Below are positions 8,468-17,563 of a DNA stretch of 64,000 nucleotides, one piece after another; the first letter of the stretch is position 1, and the number at the start of each line of letters is the position of its first letter. Where the stretch lies: contig NZ_JYJB01000010.1 of the NCBI RefSeq assembly GCF_000956475.1, forward strand, positions 620,001 through 684,000. Direction: 5' to 3'. Source of the DNA: Microbacterium hydrocarbonoxydans (GTDB lineage Bacteria > Actinomycetota > Actinomycetes > Actinomycetales > Microbacteriaceae). A program made the position numbers and the translations under genes. The notes under the pieces are model-generated. The model did no database searches and was not told where the DNA came from. It was given only the letters and a program-made list of their open reading frames with translations.

Positions 8468-9084
8468 CGCGATCCCTCCCCGCCCCAGTCTTCGCCAGCG
8501 CAATGCAGCTGGCTGTGACTCTCGGCGCCGGCGAGCCCGTGCTCAGCGTCGTAACCATGCGACTTCAGCTCATCGTGCAGAGCCGTTGCGAGGGCCTGGT
8601 CATGTGCCTGCCACGCGTTCAGATCAGGCAGGCGCGGGTCCGTGATGGGATCGCTCGCGGCCTGGTCGGCTTCGATCTGCGACAGGTAGCCCTCTACATA
8701 TGGCGCGGCTGCAGCTTCGACGTCGGCGTTCGCGAACCACTCGTCGATGATTCTGTTGACGTCGGCCTGGATGAAGATGTTGTGCGTCTCGTAGCCGCTG
8801 TATCTCAGTTCGCACTGCCCCCAATTGGGCGAGGTGTACGCATAGCTGCGGTCTGGGTTCTCCAACCCGTCACTCCACAGCCAATCCGTAGACGCCGCGG
8901 CATACCCCGCGCCGCCGACCAGCAGGAGTCCGAGCACGCCCCCGAATACGAGGGTTCGGCGCCGTTTCGGCGTACGGACTTCGGCGCGAGCATCCGCCAT
9001 CATCGCGCGGACATCGACCAGGTCGACGCCCCGGGGTGCCGGCGCCGACGTGCGGAGCAGATCGTCGAGTTCTTCAGTGTCCAT
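8464..9084 (-). CDS. Single-pass membrane protein, possible anti-sigma partner
   Basis: A 206-aa protein with a short cytoplasmic N-terminal part (MDTEELDDLLRTSAP onward). One membrane helix sits at about residues 48-68 (LVFGGVLGLLLVGGAGYAAA), followed by an extracytoplasmic domain with two cysteines that could form a disulfide. I do not recognise the outer domain. Start ATG 9084 is preceded by AAGGG. It is coupled by a 4-nt overlap to the downstream sigma-like gene, so I infer it controls that factor, but no canonical zinc anti-sigma motif is visible. Confidence 0.6.
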   Translation of the reverse strand: MDTEELDDLLRTSAPAPRGVDLVDVRAMMADARAEVRTPKRRRTLVFGGVLGLLLVGGAGYAAASTDWLWSDGLENPDRSYAYTSPNWGQCELRYSGYETHNIFIQADVNRIIDEWFANADVEAAAAPYVEGYLSQIEADQAASDPITDPRLPDLNAWQAHDQALATALHDELKSHGYDAEHGLAGAESHSQLHCAGEDWGGEGSR

Positions 9085-9147
9085 GAGCGGTTCCCTTCTC
9101 GGTGGGTTCACTCATGACCTGTCCGGCGCGGCGCCGAACGTCCGCCG

Positions 9148-9735
9148 CTACTTCCAGCGGAGGTCGTCGATGCCGCGCAGCGCGCCGTCGAGCATCGTCT
9201 CCGGCGCGCCGAATCCCGCACCTTGCTCGGCCCAGACGCGCAATGAAGAGAACAACGCCGCCGCGTGCGCTGCGCCGACGATGTCAGCGTGGATCGTGCT
9301 CATTCCAGCCGCTCTCGCAGCATCCGAGATCGCCGAGGCGAGGCGGATCTGCCGCACTCCCGTGTCGCGCACAAGCTCGTCATCCAGGCCCATGGCCGAC
9401 CTGTTCCGCAGGGCCAGCGCGAGCGGATCGGGCGCGAAATCGCGGACGATCTCGCGGAGGATCCCGCGCACCCTGTCGGCATCGCCGTCGCGGTCGAGCG
9501 CGGCGAGAGCATCCGATGCCTGCGCGATCCGCGCGTCCAGACCCGACCAGAGCACGTCGCTCTTGGATGCGAAGTAGTTGAAGAAGCTCGAGCGGCTCAC
9601 TCCGGCACGCTGGGTGATGTCTGCCACGGACGTCGCGTCGTAGCCCCGCTCGAGGAACAGTTCGCAGGCGGCCTCGGCGAGCGTCTCGCGCGACGACGCC
9701 TTGGGGCGCCCGGCCCTGCTCCCGCTGCTGCTCAC
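9148..9735 (-). CDS. TetR-family transcriptional regulator
   Basis: A 195-aa regulator. The TetR DNA-binding helices are at about residues 15-60 ([44 protein letters not shown]), quoted here only as a region with the hallmark [13 protein letters not shown]. The ligand-binding C-terminal part is not diagnostic. The GTG start at 9735 sits 6 nt after TAGCGT (minus-strand reading, 9742-9747), so the mRNA is probably leaderless. It is divergent from lipB and a 17-bp inverted repeat lies in the intergenic region; autoregulation is likely and control of lipB possible. Confidence 0.88.
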   Translation of the reverse strand: MSSSGSRAGRPKASSRETLAEAACELFLERGYDATSVADITQRAGVSRSSFFNYFASKSDVLWSGLDARIAQASDALAALDRDGDADRVRGILREIVRDFAPDPLALALRNRSAMGLDDELVRDTGVRQIRLASAISDAARAAGMSTIHADIVGAAHAAALFSSLRVWAEQGAGFGAPETMLDGALRGIDDLRWK

Positions 9736-9784
9736 CCCCTCACGCTACCGCGAGCCTGACCCGATCGCGCGTTCGAGGGGTATT

Positions 9785-9801
9785 GTTGGACGCAATCCAA
9801 C
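9785..9801. promoter_or_regulatory. Candidate TetR operator upstream of lipB
   Basis: Perfect inverted repeat GTTGGA-CGCAA-TCCAAC (6-bp arms, 5-bp spacer) in the 90-bp divergent region between the TetR gene (9735) and lipB (9826). Arm and spacer size fit TetR-family operators. Confidence 0.6.
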
Positions 9802-9825
9802 TAGCTTCGAGAGGGCGGACAACGC

Positions 9826-10479
9826 ATGCTCGACATCCTCACCCCCGGCTTCGCACCGTCGTACGTCCCGTACCTCGACGGCTGGGACCTCCAACGGCGC
9901 ATCCATGCCGACGTGGTCACCGGAACCCGGCCAGACACCCTGATCCTTCTCGAGCACGAGGCCGTCTACACCGCCGGCAAGCGCACCGAGGACCACGAAC
10001 GCCCTCAGGACGGGACGCCGGTGGTCGACGTCGACCGCGGCGGCAAAATCACCTGGCACGGACCCGGTCAGCTGGTCGGCTATCCCATCGTGCGCCTGCC
10101 CGAGCCGATGGACGTCGTCGCGCACGTCCGCCGCCTCGAGCGGCTCCTGATCGACGTGCTGCGCCCGCTCGGAGTCGACGGCTACCAGGTCGAGGGCCGC
10201 AGCGGCGTCTGGGTGCGCCGCCCCCTCTCGGAAGACAAGGTCGCCGCGATCGGCGTCCGCGTGCAGCAGGGAGTGACGATGCATGGCTTCGCCATCAACT
10301 GCGACAACACCCTGGCCGGCTTCCGCGGGATCATCCCCTGCGGGATCACAGATGCCGGAGTCACCACGGTCAGCGAGGTGATCGGTGCCGCCGTCTCCCC
10401 CGCCGACATCGTCGCCGGGGTGATCAACGCCTTCACAGACGAATACGCGTCCGCCGAGTACACAGGAGTTCCCGCATGA
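9826..10479 (+). CDS. lipB: Octanoyltransferase (lipoate biosynthesis)
   Basis: Transfers octanoyl groups from acyl carrier protein to the lipoyl domains of 2-oxoacid dehydrogenases and the glycine cleavage H protein. It has 217 aa. The active-site cysteine lies in GIIPCGI (about residue 168) and the paired lysine in [10 protein letters not shown] (about residue 136). The conserved [17 protein letters not shown] block is present near residues 65-81. It overlaps lipA by ATGA, so the two steps of lipoate synthesis are translationally coupled. Confidence 0.96.
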   Translation: MLDILTPGFAPSYVPYLDGWDLQRRIHADVVTGTRPDTLILLEHEAVYTAGKRTEDHERPQDGTPVVDVDRGGKITWHGPGQLVGYPIVRLPEPMDVVAHVRRLERLLIDVLRPLGVDGYQVEGRSGVWVRRPLSEDKVAAIGVRVQQGVTMHGFAINCDNTLAGFRGIIPCGITDAGVTTVSEVIGAAVSPADIVAGVINAFTDEYASAEYTGVPA

Positions 10480-11465
10480 CCGCCGCGCCCGAGGGCCGCA
10501 AGCTCCTCCGCCTGGAGATCCGCAACGCCGAGACGCCCATCGAGCGCAAGCCCGAGTGGATCAAGACCAAGGCGAAGATGGGCCCCGAGTACACGGCCCT
10601 TCACTCGCTCGTGAAGAGCGAGGATCTGCACACCGTCTGCCAAGAGGCGGGCTGTCCCAACATCTTCGAATGCTGGGAGGACCGCGAGGCGACGTTCCTC
10701 ATCGGCGGGTCGCAGTGCACCCGGCGCTGCGACTTCTGCCAGATCGACACCGGCAAGCCGGCCGACTACGACACGGACGAGCCCCGCCGCGTGGCCGAGA
10801 GCGTGGTGCGCATGAACCTGCGCTACGCCACGGTCACCTGCGTCGCGCGTGACGACCTCCCCGACGGCGGGGCCTGGCTGAACGCGGAGACGATCCGGCA
10901 GATCCATGCGATGAACCCGAACACGGGTGTTGAACTGCTGGCCACGGACTTCAACGGCGACCCGGCGCTGCTGCGCCAGGTGTTCGATGCACGGCCCGAG
11001 GTGTTCGCGCACAACGTCGAGACCGTCCCGCGCATCTTCAAGCGCATCCGCCCCGCCTTCCGCTACGAGCGTTCGCTCGACGTGATCACCCAGGCTCGGG
11101 ATGCCGGCCTCATCACCAAGTCGAACCTGATCCTCGGCATGGGCGAGGAGCCCGAGGAGGTCGTACAGGCGCTGCACGACCTGCACGACGCCGGCTGCGA
11201 CATCATCACGATCACGCAGTACCTGCGGCCGTCGCCCCGCCACCTCCCGGTGGCGCGCTGGGTCAAGCCCGACGAGTTCGTCGAGTTCAAGGAGGAGGCC
11301 GAGCGGATCGGGTTCCTCGGGGTGCTCGCGGGCCCGCTGGTGCGCTCCTCGTACCGCGCAGGGCGCCTGTGGGCGCAGTCGATGGCATCCAAGGGCCGGG
11401 AGATCCCGGCGCACCTGGCACACATCGCCGAGAGCGCCGACCTGGGCTTCGCACAGGCCGTCTGA
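10476..11465 (+). CDS. lipA: Lipoyl synthase
   Basis: Radical SAM enzyme of 329 aa that inserts two sulfur atoms into protein-bound octanoyl chains. Both iron-sulfur sites are visible: the auxiliary cluster cysteines in [15 protein letters not shown] (about residues 54-68) and the SAM-cluster CTRRCDFC (about residues 83-90). The C-terminal RSSYRAG motif with the cluster-ligating serine is present near residue 291. Start ATG 10476 overlaps the lipB stop. A strong hairpin follows. Confidence 0.97.
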   Translation: MTAAPEGRKLLRLEIRNAETPIERKPEWIKTKAKMGPEYTALHSLVKSEDLHTVCQEAGCPNIFECWEDREATFLIGGSQCTRRCDFCQIDTGKPADYDTDEPRRVAESVVRMNLRYATVTCVARDDLPDGGAWLNAETIRQIHAMNPNTGVELLATDFNGDPALLRQVFDARPEVFAHNVETVPRIFKRIRPAFRYERSLDVITQARDAGLITKSNLILGMGEEPEEVVQALHDLHDAGCDIITITQYLRPSPRHLPVARWVKPDEFVEFKEEAERIGFLGVLAGPLVRSSYRAGRLWAQSMASKGREIPAHLAHIAESADLGFAQAV

Positions 11466-11486
11466 GGCTCCGCCCAGGTAGGAGAA

Positions 11487-11533
11487 AACGCCGGGGTAGG
11501 AGAATCCTGCGTGGATTCACCTACCCCGGCGTT
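11487..11533. terminator. Terminator between lipA and the convergent small acidic gene
   Basis: A 14-bp perfect stem (AACGCCGGGGTAGG at 11487-11500 with CCTACCCCGGCGTT at 11520-11533), extended by an inner AATCC/GGATT pairing. It lies 21 nt after the lipA stop and before the convergent gene end at 11560, so it can work in both directions. Confidence 0.8.
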
Positions 11534-11559
11534 CTTACCTGTCCTCGCTCGGGTCGGAC

Positions 11560-12060
11560 TCAGTCCCCGCTCATCACCGACTGCACGCCGCCGTCGGATC
11601 CGAGGTTCACGAGCAGAACGTCGTCTGTCGTGCTGTCGTCGAGCGCGTACTCCAGCACGGCGAACGGCTCCGACCCTCCGTGCTCGTCGGCGAGGATCGT
11701 CATGCTCATCAGCCGCAGCGAGCGGATGATGTCGACGGCCGCGTCGCCGCTCACATCGACGAGCACCTCCTCGAGATCTTCGCCGAAGGTCTCCTGCTGC
11801 TGAAGGATGTACTCGGTCACCTCGCTGGTGCGATCGTCGACCTCTGCGAGCATGCTGCGGCGAGCCGTGGCGTCGACGCTCTCGAGGCCCGCGATCAGAG
11901 ATGCGGCGATGTCGAGCGCGTCGGCGGAGACGTCGTCCTGATCGGGAGCCGTGAGGTCGACGGTCACGCTCTGGTCGCCGAGCTCGATCGTCTCCGACCA
12001 GAAGATCGAGCCGTCGGGGCCCGAGGACAGAAGTCCGAAGTAGTCGTGTTCGATCGCCAT
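11560..12060 (-). CDS. Small acidic protein, DUF2004-like
   Basis: A 166-aa acidic cytoplasmic protein beginning MAIEHDYFGLL, without signal peptide or membrane segment. The sequence resembles DUF2004 proteins as I remember them; no biochemical role is known to me. ATG 12060 is the first in-frame ATG with normal codon usage after it; upstream in-frame residues are arginine-rich shadow. No good ribosome site precedes it. It follows ftsY on the same strand with a 44-bp gap and could be co-transcribed. Confidence 0.65.
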   Translation of the reverse strand: MAIEHDYFGLLSSGPDGSIFWSETIELGDQSVTVDLTAPDQDDVSADALDIAASLIAGLESVDATARRSMLAEVDDRTSEVTEYILQQQETFGEDLEEVLVDVSGDAAVDIIRSLRLMSMTILADEHGGSEPFAVLEYALDDSTTDDVLLVNLGSDGGVQSVMSGD

Positions 12061-12104
12061 AACGCTATGAAACCAGCCTCTCGCCCACGGCGGTAGCCCT
12101 GTCC

Positions 12105-12977
12105 TCAGCCGACCAGCGACTGGACGAAGACATGGGGGGTGAATCCGGTCAGATCGTCGATCCCCTCGCCCTGACCGAGCAGCTTGACGGGGATGCCGGT
12201 GCGCTCCTGCACGGCCAGCACGAAGCCGCCCTTCGCGGAGCCGTCGAGCTTCGTGAGCACGAGCCCCGTGACCCCCGCGTGCTCGAGGAAGGCCTCGGCC
12301 TGCATGACGCCGTTCTGCCCCGTGGTGGCGTCGAGGACGAGGAGGACTTCGCTGATAGGAGCCTGCTTCTCGATCACACGGCGGATCTTGGACAGCTCGT
12401 CCATCAGACCGCCCTTGGTGTGCAGGCGGCCTGCGGTGTCGATGATCGCGATCTCGATGCCCTGGTTCTTGGCGAACTCGATGGTCTGGAAGGCGACGGA
12501 TGCCGGATCCTGCCCTTCCTGCTGCGGACGCACGATCGCGGCACCGCCGCGCTGCGCCCACGTCGCGAGCTGGTCGACGGCGGCCGCGCGGAAGGTGTCG
12601 GCCGCGCCGACGACGACGCTGCGCTGGTAGCCGCGGAGGAATTTCGTGAACTTGCCGATCGTCGTCGTCTTGCCGACGCCGTTCACGCCGACGACCAGCA
12701 CGACAGCGGGGCGCTCGGTGAGCTTGAGCGTCGTGTCGAACTTCGCGAAGTGCTCCTCGAGCGTCTCGCGCAGCATCCGATGGAGGTCCTTGGGATCTGT
12801 CGTCCGGAAGCGGTCGACCTTCTCGCGGAGCTCTTCGACGACTCGCTCACTGATGTCGGGGCCGAAGTCGGCCGTGATCAGCGCCGTCTCGAGGTCCTCC
12901 CATGTGGTCTCGTCGATCGTGGGCTTGACGAACATGCCGCGCAGTGCGCGACCGAGGGACCAGGACTTCTCCGCCAT
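12105..12977 (-). CDS. ftsY: Signal recognition particle receptor
   Basis: SRP receptor GTPase of 290 aa, docking ribosome-SRP complexes at the membrane. The NG domain is complete: VNGVGKTTTIGKF (G1) near residue 97, DTFRAAAVDQL (G2), DTAGRLHTKGGLM (G3) and TKLDGSAKGG (G4/G5). The long acidic A domain of enterobacterial FtsY is absent, and the protein starts almost directly with the N domain. The minus-strand hexamer TAGGCT (12984-12989) lies 6 nt before the ATG, implying a leaderless mRNA. Confidence 0.96.
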   Translation of the reverse strand: MAEKSWSLGRALRGMFVKPTIDETTWEDLETALITADFGPDISERVVEELREKVDRFRTTDPKDLHRMLRETLEEHFAKFDTTLKLTERPAVVLVVGVNGVGKTTTIGKFTKFLRGYQRSVVVGAADTFRAAAVDQLATWAQRGGAAIVRPQQEGQDPASVAFQTIEFAKNQGIEIAIIDTAGRLHTKGGLMDELSKIRRVIEKQAPISEVLLVLDATTGQNGVMQAEAFLEHAGVTGLVLTKLDGSAKGGFVLAVQERTGIPVKLLGQGEGIDDLTGFTPHVFVQSLVG

Positions 12978-12983
12978 GACTCC

Positions 12984-12999
12984 AGCCTACGGGTAGCAT
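12984..12999. promoter_or_regulatory. Back-to-back -10 elements for ftsY and the divergent hydrolase
   Basis: TAGGCT on the minus strand (12984-12989) is 6 nt from the ftsY ATG. TAGCAT on the plus strand (12994-12999) is 6 nt from the ATG at 13006. Both genes therefore appear to start transcription at or next to the start codon, and each -35 must lie inside the other gene's beginning. Confidence 0.55.
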
Positions 13000-13005
13000 C
13001 CTGGG

Positions 13006-13668
13006 ATGATCCGCGACCGGCTGTACGTGCATGGCGGCGGGCGCCGTGGAGCGGATGCGTGGCCGCATGTTCTCGACCCCCACGCTCGATTCGTGTCGTT
13101 CGCCGCCGGCGCATCCATCGTCGACCAGGGGGATGCTCTCGCTCGTGAGCTGACTCCGGGAACCCTGGTCTTCGCGCACTCGATCGGGGCCGTGCCCGTC
13201 GCACTGGCGGCGAGGCGCTCGAGCGTCGCCGGCCTCGTGCTCATCGAGCCCGCCCTGTACGACCTCGCCCGAGGACATGAGGCGATCGAGCGGCATATCG
13301 GCATCGTCACAGAGGCACGCGCTCGGGCCTCCGCCGGCGACATCCGAGGCTTCTGGGCGATCCTGCGGCCCCTGATGTTCGGCGGCCCATTCGATGACGC
13401 GCGCTGGCACGAGGAGCAGCCGCTGGCTGCGCGGTGGGCGAGCACGAACCTCCCCTGGGGCCATGGCGTCCGCGATCGGATGCTGGACGGCGTCCCTGCC
13501 CTCGTGGTCACCGGCGGCTGGAACGAGGAGTACGAGGTGATCGCCGATCGCCTCGCGGCCCGAGGCGCCCGGCGCGCGGTGCTTGCCGGTGCCGAGCACC
13601 GCCCTCAGGATCTGCCCGGATTCACCGGACTCGTCGCGGAGTTCGAAGCCTCGCTCGCCGTGAGCTGA
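13006..13668 (+). CDS. Alpha/beta-hydrolase-like protein
   Basis: A 220-aa protein with an alpha/beta-hydrolase pattern. An early LYVHGGGRRGADAW loop suggests an oxyanion-hole HGG, and the nucleophile elbow AHSIGAVPVALAA puts Ser near residue 59. The histidine in AGAEHRPQDLPGF near residue 200 is placed for the catalytic triad. The elbow reads A-H-S-I-G rather than the usual G-x-S-x-G. Substrate unknown. TAGCAT lies 6 nt upstream of the ATG (leaderless). It converges on smc with a 35-bp gap. Confidence 0.75.
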   Translation: MIRDRLYVHGGGRRGADAWPHVLDPHARFVSFAAGASIVDQGDALARELTPGTLVFAHSIGAVPVALAARRSSVAGLVLIEPALYDLARGHEAIERHIGIVTEARARASAGDIRGFWAILRPLMFGGPFDDARWHEEQPLAARWASTNLPWGHGVRDRMLDGVPALVVTGGWNEEYEVIADRLAARGARRAVLAGAEHRPQDLPGFTGLVAEFEASLAVS

Positions 13669-13703
13669 CGGCATCGGTCCGAGAATCCGGATGCTGCTTC
13701 CGC

Positions 13704-16700
13704 TCAGCTCGCTGCGGACGCCCGGTCTCCGACGCGCTGGCCGACCACGGCCGACACGCCGTCCTGACGCATCGAGACGCCATAGAGGGCGTCCGCGATC
13801 TCCATCGTGCGCTTCTGGTGGGTGATCACCAGCAGCTGAGAGCTCTCGCGAAGCTGCTCGAACACGGTGAGGAGCCGCCCGAGATTGGCGTCGTCGAGCG
13901 CCGCCTCGACCTCGTCGAGGATGTAGAACGGGCTCGGGCGCGCCTTGAAGATCGCCACGAGCAGCGCCACGGCTGCGAGCGAGCGCTCCCCGCCCGACAG
14001 CAGCGACAGCCGCTCGATCTTCTTGCCCACCGGGCGTACAGACACCTCGATGCCCGTCGTGAGCATGTTCTCGGGATCCGTGAGCGTGATGCTGCCTGAT
14101 CCGCCCGGGAACAGCAGCGGGAACACCTCGCCGAAGGCCTGCTTCGTGTCGGCGAAGGCGCTCGCGAAGATCGTCTGCATGCGCTCGTCGAGGTCGGCGA
14201 TGATCGTCAGGAGATCCTGACGCGTCTGCGTGAGGTCGGCCAGCTGCTCCGTGAGGAAGGCGTGCCGCTGCTCGAGAGCGGCGAACTCCTCCAGAGCGAG
14301 CGGATTGACGCGGCCGAGCTGCGCGAGCTTGCGCTCGGCCTCGGCGAGGCGACGCTGCTGCACGCGCCGGTCGTAGGGCACCGTGCCGCCCTCCGCGTGC
14401 TCCCCCTCGACGGAGCGGGTGAGCGGATCGTGGGGAACCAGCTGATCGGGGCCATATTCCGCAATGAGAATATCTTCCTCGAGGGCGAGTTCCGAGGCCA
14501 CGCGTTCGAGCAGGCTGTTGAGGTGGAGTTTCTTCTCATGGATCTGCAGCTCGAGCCCGTGCACGCTCTCGGTGAGGCCGGCGAGGCGCTCCCGCAGAGT
14601 CGATTCCTGGGCGCGAAGCGCCGTGAGCTCCTGGTTCTGCGCGGACCGCGCGGACTCGGCCTCGGCCAGCGCCAGTCGCGCTTCCGCGACAGACCGATCG
14701 AGAGAATCGAGGATGCGGGGCAGCTCCTCGGCGACGCCGGATGCGGCCTCGCGCTGGGCCCGCCGGATCACGGCGCGGCGCGCGGCTTCGGCGGCCGCCT
14801 CCCGCTCCTGCTCGCGCTGGCGCTCCAGCGATGCGACGCGCGCCTGGGCAGCCCGGACTCGCTCCCGCAGTGTCTCCACCTCGAGCCGGGCGCGAACCTC
14901 GCCCTCGCGTGCGAGCTCCAGCGCCTCGAGCAGCCCGTCACGCGCGGACGCGTCGAGAACCGGACGCGGAGCGTCGATCGCCTCATCGAGCGCGGCGCGA
15001 GCAGCTTCGGCTGTGGCCTCGGCATCTGCGACCGCGGACTGCGCCTGCGCGAGTCCGGCTTCGAGGCGTTCGCACTCGGCGACGGCCGACTCGTGGCGCA
15101 CCGTCACGCGGTTGACCTGCTCGGTGTGCGACGCCAGAGCCGCGTCGTGCTCGCGCAGCTCGCGCAGCGCCTCCTTCGCGAGTCGTCGGGTCGACTCCAC
15201 CTGCTCTGTCGCTTCTTCGCGGGCCTCGCGCAGCGAGTCCACGACGACCTGCACCTCGGCGAGGCGCTCCTTGGCGGCGTCGCGCTCAGCTGCGAGCTCC
15301 AGTCGCGACCTCTCGCCGCCGGCCCCGGTGCGAAGCGTCTGCGCCGTGATCACATCGCCGCCCACGGTGACGATCGTGGTGCTCGAATCCCCCAGCGCCT
15401 CGAGCGCGGCTCGCGCACAGCGCGCGGCGTCGAGGGTGTCCGCGATCAGCACATGGGACAGGATCGCCAGGACGCCTTCCGGCGCCGTCACGGTCTCTAC
15501 CGCGGGCGTCACGCCCTCGACGACCGGCAGATCGGCCGTCGGACGCTTCGCCGCGGCGATGACCACGTCGACCACGCCCCTGCGCTGATCCGCGGCCTCG
15601 AGTGCGACACCGAACGCGTCCGAGGTGTCGTCGACCAGCACGCCCTCCGCCAGCGACCCGAGCACCGCAGCGATGGCCGCTTCGAAACCGGCCCGGACCT
15701 GCACCGCATCGCCGACGAGGCCTCGGATGCCGGGTCCCCCGGTCTTGACGATCTCCGCTGCACCGCCTGAGGCCGCCAGGGCGCTGTCGAGCGCTGCCGC
15801 CTTGGCCGTCAGAGCATCGACCTCGCGCTCCGCGGCGTGCAGGCGCTCGCGCAGCGTCTCGCGCTCGGCCTCAGCGGCGGTCGCCGCTCGCTGCGCCGAC
15901 TCGTATGCGGCCGCGTGCTCGGCCGCAGTGCCCTGGGGAGCCTCCGCATCGGCGATGGAGTCCAGCGCCTCGGCCGCCTCGCGCCGGCGGATATGGGCGG
16001 CTTCCAGCGCGTTCTCCTGGCGAAGCACGGCGCCCCGTACGGCGGCGAGAGCGGATGCCGCGGCTTCCGCCGTTCCGCGCAGCGCGGTCAACCGCATGTC
16101 GTACTCGGAGACCAGAGCGCTCTGCTCGGCGATGTCGACGTCCAGCGTGTCGAGCTCGGCTCGGGCGTGCACCACCTCACGACTCGCGACCGCCGCCGCA
16201 TCCTGCGCGTCCCCGAGTCCCGCAGAGATCGCATCGATCTCGTCCTTCGCCTCGTCGATCACGGCTTGGGTCACTGTGATCGCCGTGACCGCGGCGTCGT
16301 CCTCATCCGAGCCGAGCAGCGCGAGACGCTGATTCGCGAGCGTGTAGAGCCCCCGCATCCGCTCTTGCACCTGCTCGAGACCGAAGGCCACGCTGCGTGC
16401 CTGGTCGACCGCAGCAGAGTTCTGCTCGCGCTCGAGTCGCGCGATGCCCGCGCGCACCGCTTCGGCCTGGTCCGTGAGCACGAGCCGTTCGGTGTGCCGC
16501 TCCTGCTCGTTGCGGGCATGGTCAGCAAGGGCGGCGCGCAGGGCCACGACGTCGTCCGCGAAGATTCGCGCCTTCGCATCGCGCACGACGGCGGCGATCG
16601 TCTGCGCCTCCCGCGCGATCTCGGCCTGACGCCCCAGGGGCTTCAGCTGCCGCCGGATCTCGCCCGCGAGGTCGCTCAGACGAGTGAGGTTGGTCTCCAT

Positions 16701-17249
16701 CGCGTCGAGCTTGCGAAGCGTCTTCTCCTTGCGCCTGCGGTGCTTGAGGATGCCCGCAGCCTCCTCGATGAAGCCGCGGCGGTCCTCGGGAGAGGCCTGC
16801 AGAACCGTGTCGAGCCTCCCCTGACCCACGATGACGTGCATCTCGCGGCCGAGCCCGGAGTCGCTGAGGAGCTCCTGCACGTCGAGCAGACGGCAGCTCT
16901 CGCCGTTGATCGCGTACTCGCTCGATCCGTTGCGAAACAGCGTGCGACTGATCGTGACCTCTGCGTAGTCGATCGGAAGGGCGCCGTCGCTGTTGTCGAT
17001 CGTGAGCTGCACCTCGGCACGGCCGAGCGGTCCGCGGGTCGACGTCCCCGCGAAGATGACGTCCTCCATCTTGCCGCCGCGGAGCGTCTTGGCGCCCTGC
17101 TCCCCCATCACCCAGGCGAGCGCGTCGACGACGTTCGACTTCCCAGAGCCGTTCGGCCCGACGATGCACGTGACGCCAGGCTCGAAGACGAAGCTCGTCG
17201 GCTGCGCGAACGACTTGAACCCCTTGAGCGTCAAGCTCTTCAGATGCAT
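13704..17249 (-). CDS. smc: Chromosome segregation SMC ATPase
   Basis: Full-length SMC of 1181 aa. The N-terminal ATPase half has the P-loop GPNGSGKSNVVDAL at about residue 32. Two long coiled-coil arms surround a hinge around residues 500-660 (GIRGLVGDAVQVRAGFEAAIAAVLG region, containing the glycines of the dimer interface). The C-terminal half carries LSGGERSLAAVALL (signature) and FYILDEVEAALDD (Walker B). It condenses and individualises newly replicated DNA with ScpA/ScpB, which are not in this window. The start MHLKSLTLKGFKSF is the family standard; a minus-strand TAGCGT (17285-17290) could be its -10. Confidence 0.97.
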   Translation of the reverse strand: MHLKSLTLKGFKSFAQPTSFVFEPGVTCIVGPNGSGKSNVVDALAWVMGEQGAKTLRGGKMEDVIFAGTSTRGPLGRAEVQLTIDNSDGALPIDYAEVTISRTLFRNGSSEYAINGESCRLLDVQELLSDSGLGREMHVIVGQGRLDTVLQASPEDRRGFIEEAAGILKHRRRKEKTLRKLDAMETNLTRLSDLAGEIRRQLKPLGRQAEIAREAQTIAAVVRDAKARIFADDVVALRAALADHARNEQERHTERLVLTDQAEAVRAGIARLEREQNSAAVDQARSVAFGLEQVQERMRGLYTLANQRLALLGSDEDDAAVTAITVTQAVIDEAKDEIDAISAGLGDAQDAAAVASREVVHARAELDTLDVDIAEQSALVSEYDMRLTALRGTAEAAASALAAVRGAVLRQENALEAAHIRRREAAEALDSIADAEAPQGTAAEHAAAYESAQRAATAAEAERETLRERLHAAEREVDALTAKAAALDSALAASGGAAEIVKTGGPGIRGLVGDAVQVRAGFEAAIAAVLGSLAEGVLVDDTSDAFGVALEAADQRRGVVDVVIAAAKRPTADLPVVEGVTPAVETVTAPEGVLAILSHVLIADTLDAARCARAALEALGDSSTTIVTVGGDVITAQTLRTGAGGERSRLELAAERDAAKERLAEVQVVVDSLREAREEATEQVESTRRLAKEALRELREHDAALASHTEQVNRVTVRHESAVAECERLEAGLAQAQSAVADAEATAEAARAALDEAIDAPRPVLDASARDGLLEALELAREGEVRARLEVETLRERVRAAQARVASLERQREQEREAAAEAARRAVIRRAQREAASGVAEELPRILDSLDRSVAEARLALAEAESARSAQNQELTALRAQESTLRERLAGLTESVHGLELQIHEKKLHLNSLLERVASELALEEDILIAEYGPDQLVPHDPLTRSVEGEHAEGGTVPYDRRVQQRRLAEAERKLAQLGRVNPLALEEFAALEQRHAFLTEQLADLTQTRQDLLTIIADLDERMQTIFASAFADTKQAFGEVFPLLFPGGSGSITLTDPENMLTTGIEVSVRPVGKKIERLSLLSGGERSLAAVALLVAIFKARPSPFYILDEVEAALDDANLGRLLTVFEQLRESSQLLVITHQKRTMEIADALYGVSMRQDGVSAVVGQRVGDRASAAS

Positions 17250-17366
17250 GCGGGGGCCACTCGTCCTCGGGAAATCACGCCCTCACGCTACCGGAATCGT
17301 GCGGATCGGCGAGCATCCCGCGCGGTGATCGACGCAACGCGACACGCCGAGCGACACGCCCGGTGC

Positions 17367-17396
17367 TTGACTCTGCCTGAGAGCCTTCGCTACGGT
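17367..17396 (+). promoter_or_regulatory. Sigma-A-type promoter of the 37-aa peptide/GNAT/ABC cassette
   Basis: TTGACT (17367-17372), 18-bp spacer, TACGGT (17391-17396). It points towards the small ORF at 17430, giving a leader of roughly 25-30 nt that contains a perfect AAAGGAGGT. Confidence 0.6.
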
Positions 17397-17429
17397 ACCA
17401 ACGGATCGACCCGTGAAAGGAGGTTACCG

Positions 17430-17543
17430 ATGATGATTCAGCTCAATGCAAAGGCCGCAGGCCTCGACGCGCGTGTTCACTCCGCGCCGCGCTTTGCGTT
17501 CTCGGTGACCACCTCGGGCCTCCGACGCTGCACGCTCTCGTAG
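17430..17543 (+). CDS. Small peptide (37 aa), candidate peptide precursor or leader peptide
   Basis: Unrecognised. The ORF starts with two ATGs (17430, 17433) preceded by AAAGGAGGT at 17417-17425, one of the strongest ribosome sites in the window, behind a good promoter. The peptide starts MMIQLNAKAAGLDARVHSAP and ends SGLRRCTLS, with a single Cys four residues from the end, net positive charge and no hydrophobic signal. It heads a set of same-strand genes (92-aa protein, two GNATs, ABC transporter). It could be a small secreted or modified peptide. It could equally be a regulatory leader peptide, since short hairpins follow it. I see no radical SAM, cyclase or protease gene nearby. Confidence 0.55.
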   Translation: MMIQLNAKAAGLDARVHSAPRFAFSVTTSGLRRCTLS

Positions 17544-17563
17544 CACCGCAGCCGGAGAACTCG

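Noticed and set aside
15837..17543. 568-codon plus-strand frame opposite smc that ends at the 37-aa peptide stop
   Set aside because: The upstream part is antisense to smc. Only the segment after the promoter and ribosome site at 17430 has independent support.
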